Shown here piece after piece: positions 14,830-22,471 of a DNA stretch of 22,782 nt. Positions within the stretch are counted from its first letter, which is position 1. Each line of letters begins with the position of its first letter. A model generated the notes under the pieces. The model was not told the DNA's origin. It did no database searches and worked only from the letters and a program-made list of their open reading frames with translations. The position numbers and the translations under genes are program-made. The stretch is from a virus, in IMG/VR virus record IMGVR_UViG_3300035070_002492, positions 1 to 22,782 of that record, one strand, 5' to 3'.

Positions 14830-15015
14830 ATGATTTATCTTGATATAGCAACAAGAATGGGATGCGCATACACAGCCTGGGGACCTTGCTTTTGTGATAA
14901 TGAAAAGTGCAAGTCGTGCGTTACTGCTGACAAAATCGAAGAGCTAGGAATGGACTGGGATGAAGAGTTTAACAAAGCTGAGATGAATAACTTCAAAGAC
15001 CCAGACTACATTTAA
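14830..15015 (+). CDS. Small Cys-rich hypothetical protein
   Basis: 61-aa protein with AGGAG eight to nine bases before ATG. Five Cys fall in a short span (GCAYTAWGPCFC, then CKSC), suggesting a metal site. The frame extends upstream to 14728 but that part overlaps the DUF551-like gene without a ribosome site. Function unknown. Confidence 0.6.
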   Translation: MIYLDIATRMGCAYTAWGPCFCDNEKCKSCVTADKIEELGMDWDEEFNKAEMNNFKDPDYI

Positions 15016-15058
15016 CCAAAACCAAGGGGTTGCGCGAGCTTTCCCTTAATGGAGCAAT

Positions 15059-15262
15059 ATGAATATAGTCAATGAAAACGCCTTCCTGTCGATCTGTAAG
15101 GCGTGCAACGAAGAAATACGACCAATCGACCGCAAGGATTTATCTGCCATTAGGTTGATAATGGATAAGCATGCAGCCAAGGCAATTTTACTTGGATTTA
15201 GCAAGGTGGCCATGATGTGCCAGATAGGGCGGATTAATGGAGTGTTGAAAGAAAGGGCGTAA
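15059..15262 (+). CDS. Small hypothetical protein
   Basis: 67-aa, mostly helical protein (CKACNEEIRPIDRKDLSAIR near the centre). GGAG lies four bases before ATG, and the stop falls in the terminator loop. An RNA hairpin (15024-15047) lies just upstream. No family recognised. Confidence 0.55.
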   Translation: MNIVNENAFLSICKACNEEIRPIDRKDLSAIRLIMDKHAAKAILLGFSKVAMMCQIGRINGVLKERA

Positions 15263-15277
15263 CAGCCCTTTTTATTT
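15253..15277 (+). terminator. Terminator of the small-gene cluster
   Basis: AAGGGC (15253-15258) and GCCCTT (15265-15270) with a 6-nt loop, followed by TTTATTT. Confidence 0.85.
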
Positions 15278-15294
15278 AACTCGGTAATGCAAAT

Positions 15295-15330
15295 TTGACA
15301 GCACCTACAGGTAATGCGATAATTGCTTTA
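15295..15330 (+). promoter_or_regulatory. Strong sigma70 promoter for the replication operon
   Basis: Consensus TTGACA (15295-15300), 17 bp, GATAAT (15318-15323) with an extended -10 TG. No CRP site: it should fire without activator. Confidence 0.85.
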
Positions 15331-15352
15331 CCAACAAAGAAGAGGTGTAAAT

Positions 15353-15841
15353 ATGGAAAACTTAGTGATGATTAATGGCAATAAAGTGTTTGTAACGTCA
15401 AACCTTGTATCCGATAAATTTAACAAGGCGCACAGGAGTGTTCTTAGAAACATAAGAAGCATTATCGAATCGCACCCTGACTTTGGTATGCACAATTTTG
15501 TGCGCACCTCTTACACAACAAACCAAAATAAAACCCATGAGTGCTTTGAGATGACAAGGGATGGATTTGCAATGTTAGCCATGGGCTTTACTGGTTCAGA
15601 AGCTAATTCATGGAAGATAAAGTACATAGAAGCATTCAACAAGATGGAGTCTGCGCTTGTTGATGTTGCTCCGACATTGGAAAGTGTTAACCATATAGTA
15701 AAGAGAGCGGAGAGCGATAAGCAGATAGCTAGTGAGTGTGGTAGTCAGCTTGCAAAGTACAAGAAGGTCAAAAAGAACAATCAAGAGAAGTTGGATTCAG
15801 CAATTAAATCAGTTCAGATCTCACTTGGTTTTGCAGGCTAG
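15353..15841 (+). CDS. Rha-family phage regulatory protein
   Basis: 162-aa protein. The pRha domain covers residues 1-100: VTSNLVSDKFNKAHRSVLRNI, then a C-terminal ECFEMTRDGFAMLAMGFTG and KIKYIEAFNKME. Rha of phage P22-like and phi80-like phages affects growth in IHF-deficient hosts; similar domains occur in antirepressors. The rest is a charged helical tail. The ATG has AGAGGT seven bases upstream and is 35 bases from the -10; the longer frame from 15323 starts inside the promoter. Confidence 0.85.
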   Translation: MENLVMINGNKVFVTSNLVSDKFNKAHRSVLRNIRSIIESHPDFGMHNFVRTSYTTNQNKTHECFEMTRDGFAMLAMGFTGSEANSWKIKYIEAFNKMESALVDVAPTLESVNHIVKRAESDKQIASECGSQLAKYKKVKKNNQEKLDSAIKSVQISLGFAG

Positions 15842-15896
15842 CAAAAAGCCCCGCTTAGCAGAGCAAGGGCAATCACATTACAAGGTAATTATAATC

Positions 15897-16649
15897 ATGC
15901 ATTACTATAAGTTCAATGTCGCAGGGTGGGCGAAAGATACAAGCCACCTATCACTAAAAGAAGAGGCGATATACCTACGGCTTATCAACTTCTATTACGA
16001 CCACGAGAAGCCAATCCCACTCAAAACCCACTTGGTTTTAAGAAAGTTGCGAATGGCTGACGAATCGGAAACGGTTGATATCATCCTTGAAGAGTTCTTC
16101 ACAAAAACAAAAGATGGTTGGATTCAAAACCACTGCGAGAAATTAATAGGTGAATACCAAAAAATGTCCGAGCGCAACAAGAAAAACGCAAAGCTAGGAG
16201 GTCGCCCTAAAATCAATGACTTAGAAAAACCAAGTGGGAATCCAGAAGATAACCAAGAGGAAACCGAATCGAATCCGAAAGGTATCCCTAACTATAAACT
16301 AGAAACTAATAACCAAGAACTAGAAACTAATAACGAAAAACCAGACACAAAAAAACAAATAGACTTTGCGCCTTTGGCTTTTAATTCTGAAGAGATTAAA
16401 GAGTTCAAAGAGATTCGAGCGAGAAAGAAAAGTGCAGTTACTCAGCGCGTGGTGAACGAACACGGTAAGCAGTTTGACCTATCAAGAAGGCGCGGCTATT
16501 CGAATGACGACATACTAAATGAATGGTCAACCCGTGGATGGACAGCTTACAAAGATGAATGGATGAAAGTTCCAGTTAAGAAGCCGTCACCACAACCAAA
16601 CGTACCACCTGCAGATTATGATCCACTTGAAGCGCTAAGGAATATGTAA
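15897..16649 (+). CDS. DUF1376-type phage replication protein
   Basis: 250-aa protein. Residues 1-95 match DUF1376 (YdaU-like): MHYYKFNVAGWAKDTSHLSL, EEAIYLRLINFYYDHEKPIP. Next is a low-complexity Asn/Glu/Lys linker (about 100-160), then a small C-terminal domain. Such proteins are placed before the replicative helicase and probably act as origin-binding or loader proteins. The ATG at 15897 is chosen because the domain begins there; the in-frame extension to 15732 lies over the Rha gene. AAGG is 12 bases upstream. It overlaps the helicase start by one base. Confidence 0.75.
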   Translation: MHYYKFNVAGWAKDTSHLSLKEEAIYLRLINFYYDHEKPIPLKTHLVLRKLRMADESETVDIILEEFFTKTKDGWIQNHCEKLIGEYQKMSERNKKNAKLGGRPKINDLEKPSGNPEDNQEETESNPKGIPNYKLETNNQELETNNEKPDTKKQIDFAPLAFNSEEIKEFKEIRARKKSAVTQRVVNEHGKQFDLSRRRGYSNDDILNEWSTRGWTAYKDEWMKVPVKKPSPQPNVPPADYDPLEALRNM

Positions 16650-18028
16650 TGAACCTGATAACACCACCGTACTCACAAGAAGCTGAAATGGCGGTTATCT
16701 CAACTCTGATTGAGGACTGCAGCCTAATGAGCAAGATTGAGTTCTTGTCTGCAGATGATTTCTACATGATGCCTCACAGGATGATGTATGAAATGTTTAT
16801 CGAGGAATCAAAGAAAGGCGAGTTCTTCGATATCAACATGCTAGCCGACAAGGTCACTGATGAGATGGGCGGAATTGCTTACTTTGCTGACATCGGTAAG
16901 ACAAAGACCGCCAAGGGTGCGGTTATCTCTTACGCAAGAAAAGTTGTTGATATGGCAATCAGACGCAAATCAATGGCAGCGTATCAACAGGGCATTGAAG
17001 ACCTAGCGAATACCAATACAAACTTTGTTGATGAGATTAGCAAGGTGTCAGGTGAAGTAGACAAGAACGTCTGCAGGCTTAACGCAAGCGATTCTCTGGA
17101 CGTTGAAACATTAATCGATCAATCAGTCGATGAAATGGAAAAGTCACTGCAGGAGGCGCGTACAGGGGTTTCTAGCGGCATTCCTGAAGTTGATGAGCGA
17201 TTAGGTTATCAGCAACTGGCAATTGGTGAGGTTACAATCCTTGGCGCTCCATCTAAAAACGGTAAAACACTATTCGCAAACACCATCGCGGCACGTTGTG
17301 AATTATTAGAAGGTGAGTCAGCTCACATATTTAGCATTGAAATGCCAGCTCTAGGCATGTTTAACGGTATAGTCTCTGCAATCTCTGGTGTACCTGCGAA
17401 CTTCTATGCTCGACAGGCTTATTACAGCCAAACCATGCCGAGTAAGTATGACGAATGGATGGCTAGATGGGGCAAGGCTGCTACAGAGTTGCGCGATAGT
17501 GGAAAGATTACTATCGATGGGCGCAAGGATGTGACAATGCAATACATCTGCAGCGAGATGAGAAAGCAAAGCCAGTTAGAGCAAAACAAAGGTCGTAAGC
17601 TTCGCGTTGTATTTATCGACCACGCACACCGTATTAGTTATGACTGCAGTAAAAAGCCAATGACTTATGCAATGGGTGACGATGTTCGAATGCTAAAGAA
17701 TACTGCAGCGGATTTGGGTGTCGCGGTTGTCTTACTTTGTCAGCTTAATGAAAACAGCAAAGACAGGGACCCGACCTCATACGATATTCTGGATACGTCT
17801 CGTATTCGCCATGAGATGCAAGCATTCATTGGTTTGCGATTATTCAGAGAAGGCGGCGGTACTTACTTCGGCGTTTACGGGCATGATCCGCGATATGCAG
17901 ACCATGAGACAAAGTTTCACCCTGCTTACATGTGGATGGATAACGGTGTTGTCAAATCTCTACCAGAGCATAATAAGCACTGGACACCACAACCAACAGA
18001 AGAAACACAAAGTAATTACAAGCGATAA
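16649..18028 (+). CDS. DnaB-like replicative helicase
   Basis: 459-aa protein. The N-terminal helical domain starts with the typical PYSQEAEMAVISTLI; the RecA-like ATPase domain follows with Walker A GAPSKNGKT (199-207), SIEMP (the DnaB SxEM motif) and Walker B VVFIDHAH with D324, then the LCQLNE motif. It unwinds DNA at the phage fork. Length is near E. coli DnaB (471). It directly follows the DUF1376 protein, a usual initiator/helicase pair. Confidence 0.92.
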   Translation: MNLITPPYSQEAEMAVISTLIEDCSLMSKIEFLSADDFYMMPHRMMYEMFIEESKKGEFFDINMLADKVTDEMGGIAYFADIGKTKTAKGAVISYARKVVDMAIRRKSMAAYQQGIEDLANTNTNFVDEISKVSGEVDKNVCRLNASDSLDVETLIDQSVDEMEKSLQEARTGVSSGIPEVDERLGYQQLAIGEVTILGAPSKNGKTLFANTIAARCELLEGESAHIFSIEMPALGMFNGIVSAISGVPANFYARQAYYSQTMPSKYDEWMARWGKAATELRDSGKITIDGRKDVTMQYICSEMRKQSQLEQNKGRKLRVVFIDHAHRISYDCSKKPMTYAMGDDVRMLKNTAADLGVAVVLLCQLNENSKDRDPTSYDILDTSRIRHEMQAFIGLRLFREGGGTYFGVYGHDPRYADHETKFHPAYMWMDNGVVKSLPEHNKHWTPQPTEETQSNYKR

Positions 18029-18052
18029 ACTTTTAACTAGATAGGTAATGAG

Positions 18053-18229
18053 ATGAAAAATAAAAACGCTAAACGAATGATGGCTACTGTTTTTAGTGGT
18101 GAGTGGGAAATGTTTCAGCAAAATATGTATCGACTGGTAATTCTTGAGGGTTACTTTGGGGCATGGCCAGTTCACTGCGCATTACATAAACAGGTATCAC
18201 TAACCGCTGACCAGTTGAGAGGTAAGTAA
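18053..18229 (+). CDS. Small hypothetical protein
   Basis: 58-aa protein (MKNKNAKRMMATVFSGEWE...), aromatic-rich centre (YFGAWPVHC). The ATG follows a GGTAATGAG stretch; an earlier out-of-frame ATG is dead after two codons. No family recognised; it is followed after one base by the next gene. Confidence 0.5.
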   Translation: MKNKNAKRMMATVFSGEWEMFQQNMYRLVILEGYFGAWPVHCALHKQVSLTADQLRGK

Positions 18230-18230
18230 T

Positions 18231-18413
18231 ATGAAAATCAAGAAAGGCTCAGTTATTCGCGAATACAAGTACGGCCACTGCATTCAATCAACAGTAATCA
18301 CAGACCCAATTGAGAACGAGCGCGGCCAGTTAGAATTTAAAGCGGAGACAAGCATCGGTTCGATTATCGAGTACATGAAAAACGAATCAAGCCTAGATAT
18401 TATTAAGGAGTAG
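18231..18413 (+). CDS. Small hypothetical protein
   Basis: 60-aa protein with beta-rich N-terminal half (KGSVIREYKYGHCIQSTVIT) and a helical end. AGAGGT precedes the ATG. It could be a small SH3-like barrel, but this is only an impression. Confidence 0.55.
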   Translation: MKIKKGSVIREYKYGHCIQSTVITDPIENERGQLEFKAETSIGSIIEYMKNESSLDIIKE

Positions 18414-18415
18414 AA

Positions 18416-18592
18416 ATGAACAACGTATTTAGAATGCCAAAGCTACACAGAAACTCCCCGGCAATGGGCAAGATACTCAAGGATATCGAGAAGCGCGGGT
18501 GCTTTTATTATAACAATCAGCGCGTAAAGCTAGACGAAGCTAACACGAAGGTAGACGGCGTTTATGTTTATTTGGCATATACGCCAGTTTAA
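18416..18592 (+). CDS. Small hypothetical protein
   Basis: 58-aa basic protein (MNNVFRMPKLHRNSPAMGKI...). AAGGAG five bases before ATG and two-base spacing from the previous gene. A helix followed by a beta hairpin seems likely. Function unknown. Confidence 0.55.
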   Translation: MNNVFRMPKLHRNSPAMGKILKDIEKRGCFYYNNQRVKLDEANTKVDGVYVYLAYTPV

Positions 18593-18603
18593 GGAATTTT
18601 AAA

Positions 18604-19323
18604 ATGAAAAAAGCAATATTCTTATTTGATTACACAGGAATTATGGCAAAACCATGGGCTGATGCCGGTTACTTATGTTACTGCTTTGATGGGCAACATC
18701 CGTTAGGTGTATCGAAAAGCAACCACGAAAATATACTTAACGTTGGTATGTGGTTTAGTACTGATATCACCGGTGATATTTCAGGTGGTGATGTAGATAA
18801 GATTTTAGCCATTACCGGTAGTGATGTTGAAATCGTTTTCGGATTCCCAGAATGCACTCAATTAGCAGTTAGCGGCGCGGCTCACTTCCCAGCTAAGTTT
18901 GATGCAAACCCGTTTTTTCAAGATGAAGCCATGGTTCTTGTTTACCTGGTCCGAGACCTAGGAGAGAGGGTCGGGTGTAAATGGGCCCTAGAAAATCCAG
19001 TTAGTGTCATTAGCTCAAAATGGCGCAAGCCGGACTTTTACTTTGACCCGTGGCAATACGGCGGTTATCTACCTGAAGATGATGTACACCCGATTTATCC
19101 AGAATACATAAAATCGCGTGATGCTTATCCAAAGAAAACCGGAATCTGGTGTGGTAATGGATTTGTTAGGCCAGAAATAAAACCGGTATATGTCGAGAAA
19201 GGCTATTCGAACCAACACAAGAAGTTAGGTGGCAAGTCACTAAAGACTAAAAACATCCGTAGCGCAACACCAAGAGGATTTGCAATTGCGACATACGAAT
19301 ATAACAGTGAATCCGATAGATGA
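18604..19323 (+). CDS. C5-methyltransferase-like DNA-modifying protein
   Basis: 239-aa protein of the phage Dcm-like group. FGFPECTQLAVSG (79-91) corresponds to motif IV, with C84 as likely nucleophile in PEC instead of the usual PPC. ENPVSVISSKWRKPD (130-144) fits motif VI (ENP), and PWQYG near 149 and a PRGFA near the end complete the pattern. The N-terminal SAM-binding glycine loop is weak (FDYTGIMAKPW). It may methylate cytosine or modify it otherwise. AAGGAAT precedes ATG. Confidence 0.68.
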   Translation: MKKAIFLFDYTGIMAKPWADAGYLCYCFDGQHPLGVSKSNHENILNVGMWFSTDITGDISGGDVDKILAITGSDVEIVFGFPECTQLAVSGAAHFPAKFDANPFFQDEAMVLVYLVRDLGERVGCKWALENPVSVISSKWRKPDFYFDPWQYGGYLPEDDVHPIYPEYIKSRDAYPKKTGIWCGNGFVRPEIKPVYVEKGYSNQHKKLGGKSLKTKNIRSATPRGFAIATYEYNSESDR

Positions 19324-19351
19324 GCTTAAACAGCGTTACGGAGGTGAATTA

Positions 19352-19780
19352 ATGGCTTTTGAGAAGCTAATAACGAGTGTTGATGACCTGCACGAGATAA
19401 GTGGTTACGCACATGACCACTTTGAGCAAGGAGGTGGAGCGCTAAAGGTTAGGATTACGAATGGTGGTAAACGGTCATTGTCGCAAAATGCTCTCATGTG
19501 GAAATGGCTAACTGAGATTGCACAGCAGACAAAAGAGAAGGGCTATGGTGATTATGACTCAGAAGACATGCACGAGTATTTTAAGGATAGGTTCTGCGTA
19601 GACAAATTACTAACAATTGGTAAAACAACAATCCAGGTTAAGAGCACCAAGAAGATGGATAAGGGCGAGATGACGTTTTACATGAATCAGATTCATCAAT
19701 GGGCTGTTAATGCCGGGTTTAGACTATCAATGCCAGAAGAAAGCGAATACATGAAAGCAATGCAATCTCAAAACATGTGA
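19352..19780 (+). CDS. NinB-like recombination protein
   Basis: 142-aa protein matching NinB (lambda Orf) family: RSLSQNALMWKWLTEIAQQ (about 46-64) followed by the EYFKDRFC region. NinB/Orf binds DNA and SSB and can replace RecFOR in recombination. The ATG at 19352 has GGAGGTGA five bases before it, so the longer frame from 19280 is rejected. It begins 28 bases after the methyltransferase-like gene. Confidence 0.85.
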   Translation: MAFEKLITSVDDLHEISGYAHDHFEQGGGALKVRITNGGKRSLSQNALMWKWLTEIAQQTKEKGYGDYDSEDMHEYFKDRFCVDKLLTIGKTTIQVKSTKKMDKGEMTFYMNQIHQWAVNAGFRLSMPEESEYMKAMQSQNM

Positions 19781-19825
19781 CACCTATCACGGAAGTTGGT
19801 GGATATTGAATTTATAATGTATCCA
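19776..19825 (+). promoter_or_regulatory. Class II CRP-type promoter of the triple-HTH gene
   Basis: TGTGA-N6-TCACG (19776-19791, one mismatch) centred at -41.5 from predicted +1 (19825). Consensus -10 TATAAT at 19813-19818. The site overlaps the NinB stop codon. Confidence 0.7.
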
Positions 19826-19846
19826 TCAACTGAAGAGGTTAATCAA

Positions 19847-20317
19847 ATGGCCAGACCATATAAATTAGCGAATTATTCGCAAGAAGAAGTAAGAGCAAAA
19901 GTAAAAGAACTGGGAACCATCGCAAAGGCGGCTAAGTTCTACGAATGCGCAGAGAAGACAGTAAGCAATAAGATTGGATTCTTTGTGTATCGAAGCGTTG
20001 ACCCAAAGCACCATAAAGAGCTTAAAGAGTTACTGAAGATTCACACTAAGAGTCGAGTTGGCGAGCTGATGGGATATTCACAGAGTCAGATGGAATGGTT
20101 CACCAAGAAGCATAAAATTAAATGCTCATCGAAAGGTAAGCCAAAGATTGATTCAAACCTTACCCATTACGAAATGAACAACATGGATGAGGTGATAAAG
20201 GATTACGCGACCATTTTAGATTGCGCGGATGAATTAGAAGTAAGCGCAAAGACAATTCATCGTCATTTAAAGATTTGCAGAGAGCGTAAACGTGAAGCTG
20301 CTCACGGTTCGAGTTAA
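19847..20317 (+). CDS. Protein with three predicted helix-turn-helix units
   Basis: 156-aa basic protein. Three HTH-like segments are seen: about 22-44 (GTIAKAAKFYECAEKTVSNKI), 71-95 (KSRVGELMGYSQSQMEWFTK) and 123-145 (ATILDCADELEVSAKTIHRHL). The first and third have the typical A-A-x(3-4)-x-K-T-V/I spacing of Mor/resolvase-type HTHs. The ATG at 19847 has GAAGAGG seven to ten bases upstream; the frame start at 19796 lies in the promoter. Possibly a phage regulator or adaptor; targets unknown. Confidence 0.65.
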   Translation: MARPYKLANYSQEEVRAKVKELGTIAKAAKFYECAEKTVSNKIGFFVYRSVDPKHHKELKELLKIHTKSRVGELMGYSQSQMEWFTKKHKIKCSSKGKPKIDSNLTHYEMNNMDEVIKDYATILDCADELEVSAKTIHRHLKICRERKREAAHGSS

Positions 20318-20405
20318 TCAAAATCAGTAGGGTAGCTTAGGTAGTTGCGTTGTCGATTAATCTGGTAACGCGCAGGTAGTTTAAATTGAATGTTTAGGTG
20401 TTGTT

Positions 20406-20561
20406 ATGACAATTGAAGAGTACGAACTTAAGTTTAATGATGAGTTAAGAGGAAATCAGCCTGCATATAAGAGTTGGCCGATTTGGGTTAAAGAGTGCTA
20501 CCAATCATTTATGGATAGCGTAGCAGAGCAAGAGTTAGATATGGAGTTGAATCAGTTATGA
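20406..20561 (+). CDS. Small hypothetical protein
   Basis: 51-aa acidic protein (MTIEEYELKFNDELRGNQP...), Trp/Tyr-rich centre. It overlaps the next gene by ATGA. The 88-bp stretch before it holds no clear terminator; no confident promoter is visible. Confidence 0.55.
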   Translation: MTIEEYELKFNDELRGNQPAYKSWPIWVKECYQSFMDSVAEQELDMELNQL

Positions 20562-20869
20562 GTAAAGCGCACAAGCATAGTAAGTTGATTTCAGAGTGGG
20601 CGAGTAATCCAAGTGGTTATGTGATTTGGATGGCATATGGAGTTGGTGTTGATTTTACATGGGTAGAGGCTCCGACGCCTTGCGGTTGGAATGAAAGTGT
20701 TCAATACAAACTTGTACCTTTAGTTAAAAAAGAAAAGCGATGGATTGCGTATAGCACAAACCAAAAAAGACTTGGTTGTTTGACTTTTAACTCTGAAATT
20801 GAAGCTAGAAATCACTACATTCACGAAGTCGATGGGCCTCAGTTTATAGAAATTGAGGTCGAAGCATGA
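20558..20869 (+). CDS. Phage hypothetical protein (small duplicated-strand type)
   Basis: 103-aa protein. HSKLISEWASNPSGYVIWMAY, then WVEAPTPCGWNESVQYKLVP resembles a common small phage family (x-I-x-x-W-A ... W ... P ... Y-x-Y-K/R-x-x-P), here with a C-terminal extension. Function unknown. Coupled both ways by ATGA overlaps. Confidence 0.6.
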   Translation: MSKAHKHSKLISEWASNPSGYVIWMAYGVGVDFTWVEAPTPCGWNESVQYKLVPLVKKEKRWIAYSTNQKRLGCLTFNSEIEARNHYIHEVDGPQFIEIEVEA

Positions 20870-21105
20870 CAATAGAAAAGGTACTCCTTCAAACCCAACT
20901 ATGCGCATTAGACTTTAAAGCTAACCTTGAAGCTTTAGATGTGCCAGCAAGGTTGATTGAGAATGCGAGTGGGAATCCCTCCAGGTACGTTATCCTGGAT
21001 AATACAAACCTAACCACAGAGCAAAGGGTGAGGTTAACAAGGCTGCATGATTTGATGTGGTGTCGCATCGATGTGGCTGATATCAAGTTGATAGAAGAGT
21101 TGTGA
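20866..21105 (+). CDS. Small hypothetical protein
   Basis: 79-aa, helical protein (MTIEKVLLQTQLCALDFKAN...). Starts by ATGA overlap and its TGA lies within the CRP-type site of the next promoter, so the two units are packed tightly. No family recognised. Confidence 0.6.
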   Translation: MTIEKVLLQTQLCALDFKANLEALDVPARLIENASGNPSRYVILDNTNLTTEQRVRLTRLHDLMWCRIDVADIKLIEEL

Positions 21106-21150
21106 CAACAATCACAGACTTAAAACAATGCGCAGTCTATTATGGCTGCG
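21101..21150 (+). promoter_or_regulatory. Class II CRP-type promoter
   Basis: Perfect TGTGA-N6-TCACA (21101-21116) centred at -41.5 from predicted +1 (21150), -10 TATTAT (21138-21143). It overlaps the upstream stop codon. Confidence 0.75.
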
Positions 21151-21171
21151 TACTTAATTGGAGAGATAGAT

Positions 21172-21843
21172 ATGATTACTTGTAAAGAAGATTTGTACGG
21201 GACGCATGTTTTGCTTTCTGATGGTGAGGCGCTTGAGATTTACGTTAATTTAATTAATGAGCTTGAAATAGCAGAAATAAAAATTAGAGCAGGTGATTGC
21301 GAAGATGCTATCGAGGTGCACAAGGCAGAGTGGGAGCCGTCTGGTTGGGGTGCTTCATTTGCAACGCTTGTAGGTTTGGATTTTGGATCAAAGCGACTAA
21401 CCCTAGAAGACTTTAAACCACAAGCCAAAGGGGTTGAGTGTGCTAATGGTTTACATCCTATCGGTGTTGAGTGTGAGCTTAAAGACCTAAAACCAAAACC
21501 AACCAAGTTTGTAAAAGTCGAAGAGTCTATCTTTGATTTAAAGGAAGAGTTCGAGAGTGGTGAGTTGTATTTTGATGCTGGCGAATTGTCAGACGGTTAC
21601 GCACTATCAATTAGTGGGTACGTAAAGATTAATAGCAAGGAAACATTGTGCGATTGCTACTCTGATGGAAATGTTTACCGACAGGTTGAGCTTGATTGGC
21701 GCGATGAGGTTAAAAGTAAATACTCATTGACTGACTTTAGAAACCTTGATGATGAAGGATGTATAAATCTAGGCGATTGGACTCCAGAAGGGTTTATTAA
21801 ACTTTGTCATTTTGTAGCAGAACTAACAGGTAAACTAGAGTAA
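21172..21843 (+). CDS. Hypothetical protein under CRP-type promoter
   Basis: 223-aa acidic protein, no membrane or signal segment. The ATG at 21172 has GGAGAG six bases before it and lies 34 bases from the -10; the in-frame ATG at 21142 is inside the -10 hexamer and is rejected. The N-terminal 80 residues look helical, then a Cys-Glu-rich segment (VECANGLHPIGVECELKDL) and a mixed C-terminus. No family recognised. Confidence 0.65.
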   Translation: MITCKEDLYGTHVLLSDGEALEIYVNLINELEIAEIKIRAGDCEDAIEVHKAEWEPSGWGASFATLVGLDFGSKRLTLEDFKPQAKGVECANGLHPIGVECELKDLKPKPTKFVKVEESIFDLKEEFESGELYFDAGELSDGYALSISGYVKINSKETLCDCYSDGNVYRQVELDWRDEVKSKYSLTDFRNLDDEGCINLGDWTPEGFIKLCHFVAELTGKLE

Positions 21844-21852
21844 GGGGCGGGT

Positions 21853-22020
21853 ATGTGCAACCCAAGAAAACTAACAAGGCGTGAGATGTTTGGGTTTTCT
21901 GCATGGAAGCGTGGAATGGATAAGGAAGACATTAAAGAGTTTGGCGAGGTTGTCAAAAGGCCGCTAAGCTCATATCACGACCTATACAGGATTTACCTAG
22001 ACTCAAACAAGCCCCGTTAA
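21853..22020 (+). CDS. Small basic hypothetical protein
   Basis: 55-aa protein (MCNPRKLTRREMFGFSAWKRG...). AGGGGCGGG precedes ATG. The stop lies inside the terminator loop. Helical and basic; function unknown. Confidence 0.55.
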   Translation: MCNPRKLTRREMFGFSAWKRGMDKEDIKEFGEVVKRPLSSYHDLYRIYLDSNKPR

Positions 22021-22034
22021 TTCGGGGTTTTTTA
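22012..22034 (+). terminator. Terminator
   Basis: CCCCG (22012-22016) and CGGGG (22023-22027), followed by six T. Nearly identical to the terminator at 22601. Confidence 0.88.
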
Positions 22035-22088
22035 TTGGTATCGAGTCTAAAGGTAAGGAATGACCGAATAGTTTATCTGTCTACACCC

Positions 22089-22104
22089 TGAGATAATTAA
22101 CCCT
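22089..22104 (+). promoter_or_regulatory. Extended -10 promoter
   Basis: TGA-GATAAT (22089-22097) with no clear -35 and no CRP site. -10 to ATG distance is 35, as at the other promoters. Confidence 0.5.
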
Positions 22105-22126
22105 CAAAAACAATGAGAGCGCCAAC

Positions 22127-22435
22127 ATGAATGAAATGAAAGCAACAGATGCAGCAAGAGAGCTTTACCAAATTACAGAGGAGTTAGAGCGTGGTGACTG
22201 GGCGATGATTTACCCAGAAGGCGCAATGCTTAAGGTTAAGAGAAAGATTGAGCTCATCAATATTATATCTAATCAGATGAGAGATAATGAGCCAACAAGG
22301 GATTCATTCCCAGAGTATGGTGACGCGCAAGGTGACTTGATGGAGTTTGTTTATAAGCGATTTGACGGTATGCCAATTGCCGCAATCATAGGATTCTTAG
22401 AGATGGCCAAGTTATCAATCATTGACGAGGCATGA
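22127..22435 (+). CDS. Hypothetical protein in single-gene unit
   Basis: 102-aa acidic, helical protein (ATDAARELYQITEELERGD...) with GAGAG eight bases before ATG. It has its own promoter and terminator, so it stands as a one-gene unit. No family recognised. Confidence 0.65.
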   Translation: MNEMKATDAARELYQITEELERGDWAMIYPEGAMLKVKRKIELINIISNQMRDNEPTRDSFPEYGDAQGDLMEFVYKRFDGMPIAAIIGFLEMAKLSIIDEA

Positions 22436-22444
22436 TAACAAAAG

Positions 22445-22464
22445 CCCACTTAACCGTGGGTTTT
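22445..22464 (+). terminator. Terminator
   Basis: CCCAC (22445-22449) and GTGGG (22456-22460), followed by TTTTCTC. Confidence 0.75.
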
Positions 22465-22471
22465 CTCATTA

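Noticed and set aside
19796-19846. N-terminal extension of the triple-HTH protein
   Set aside because: It overlaps the -10 TATAAT and predicted transcription start; the ATG at 19847 has a ribosome site.
20291-20306. CGTGA-N6-TCACG, a CRP-like palindrome at the end of the triple-HTH gene
   Set aside because: It lies in coding sequence and has no -10-like hexamer at the spacing found for the other sites (20328 reads TAGGGT).
21142-21171. Earlier ATG for the 223-aa protein
   Set aside because: It lies within the -10 hexamer; GGAGAG supports the ATG at 21172.
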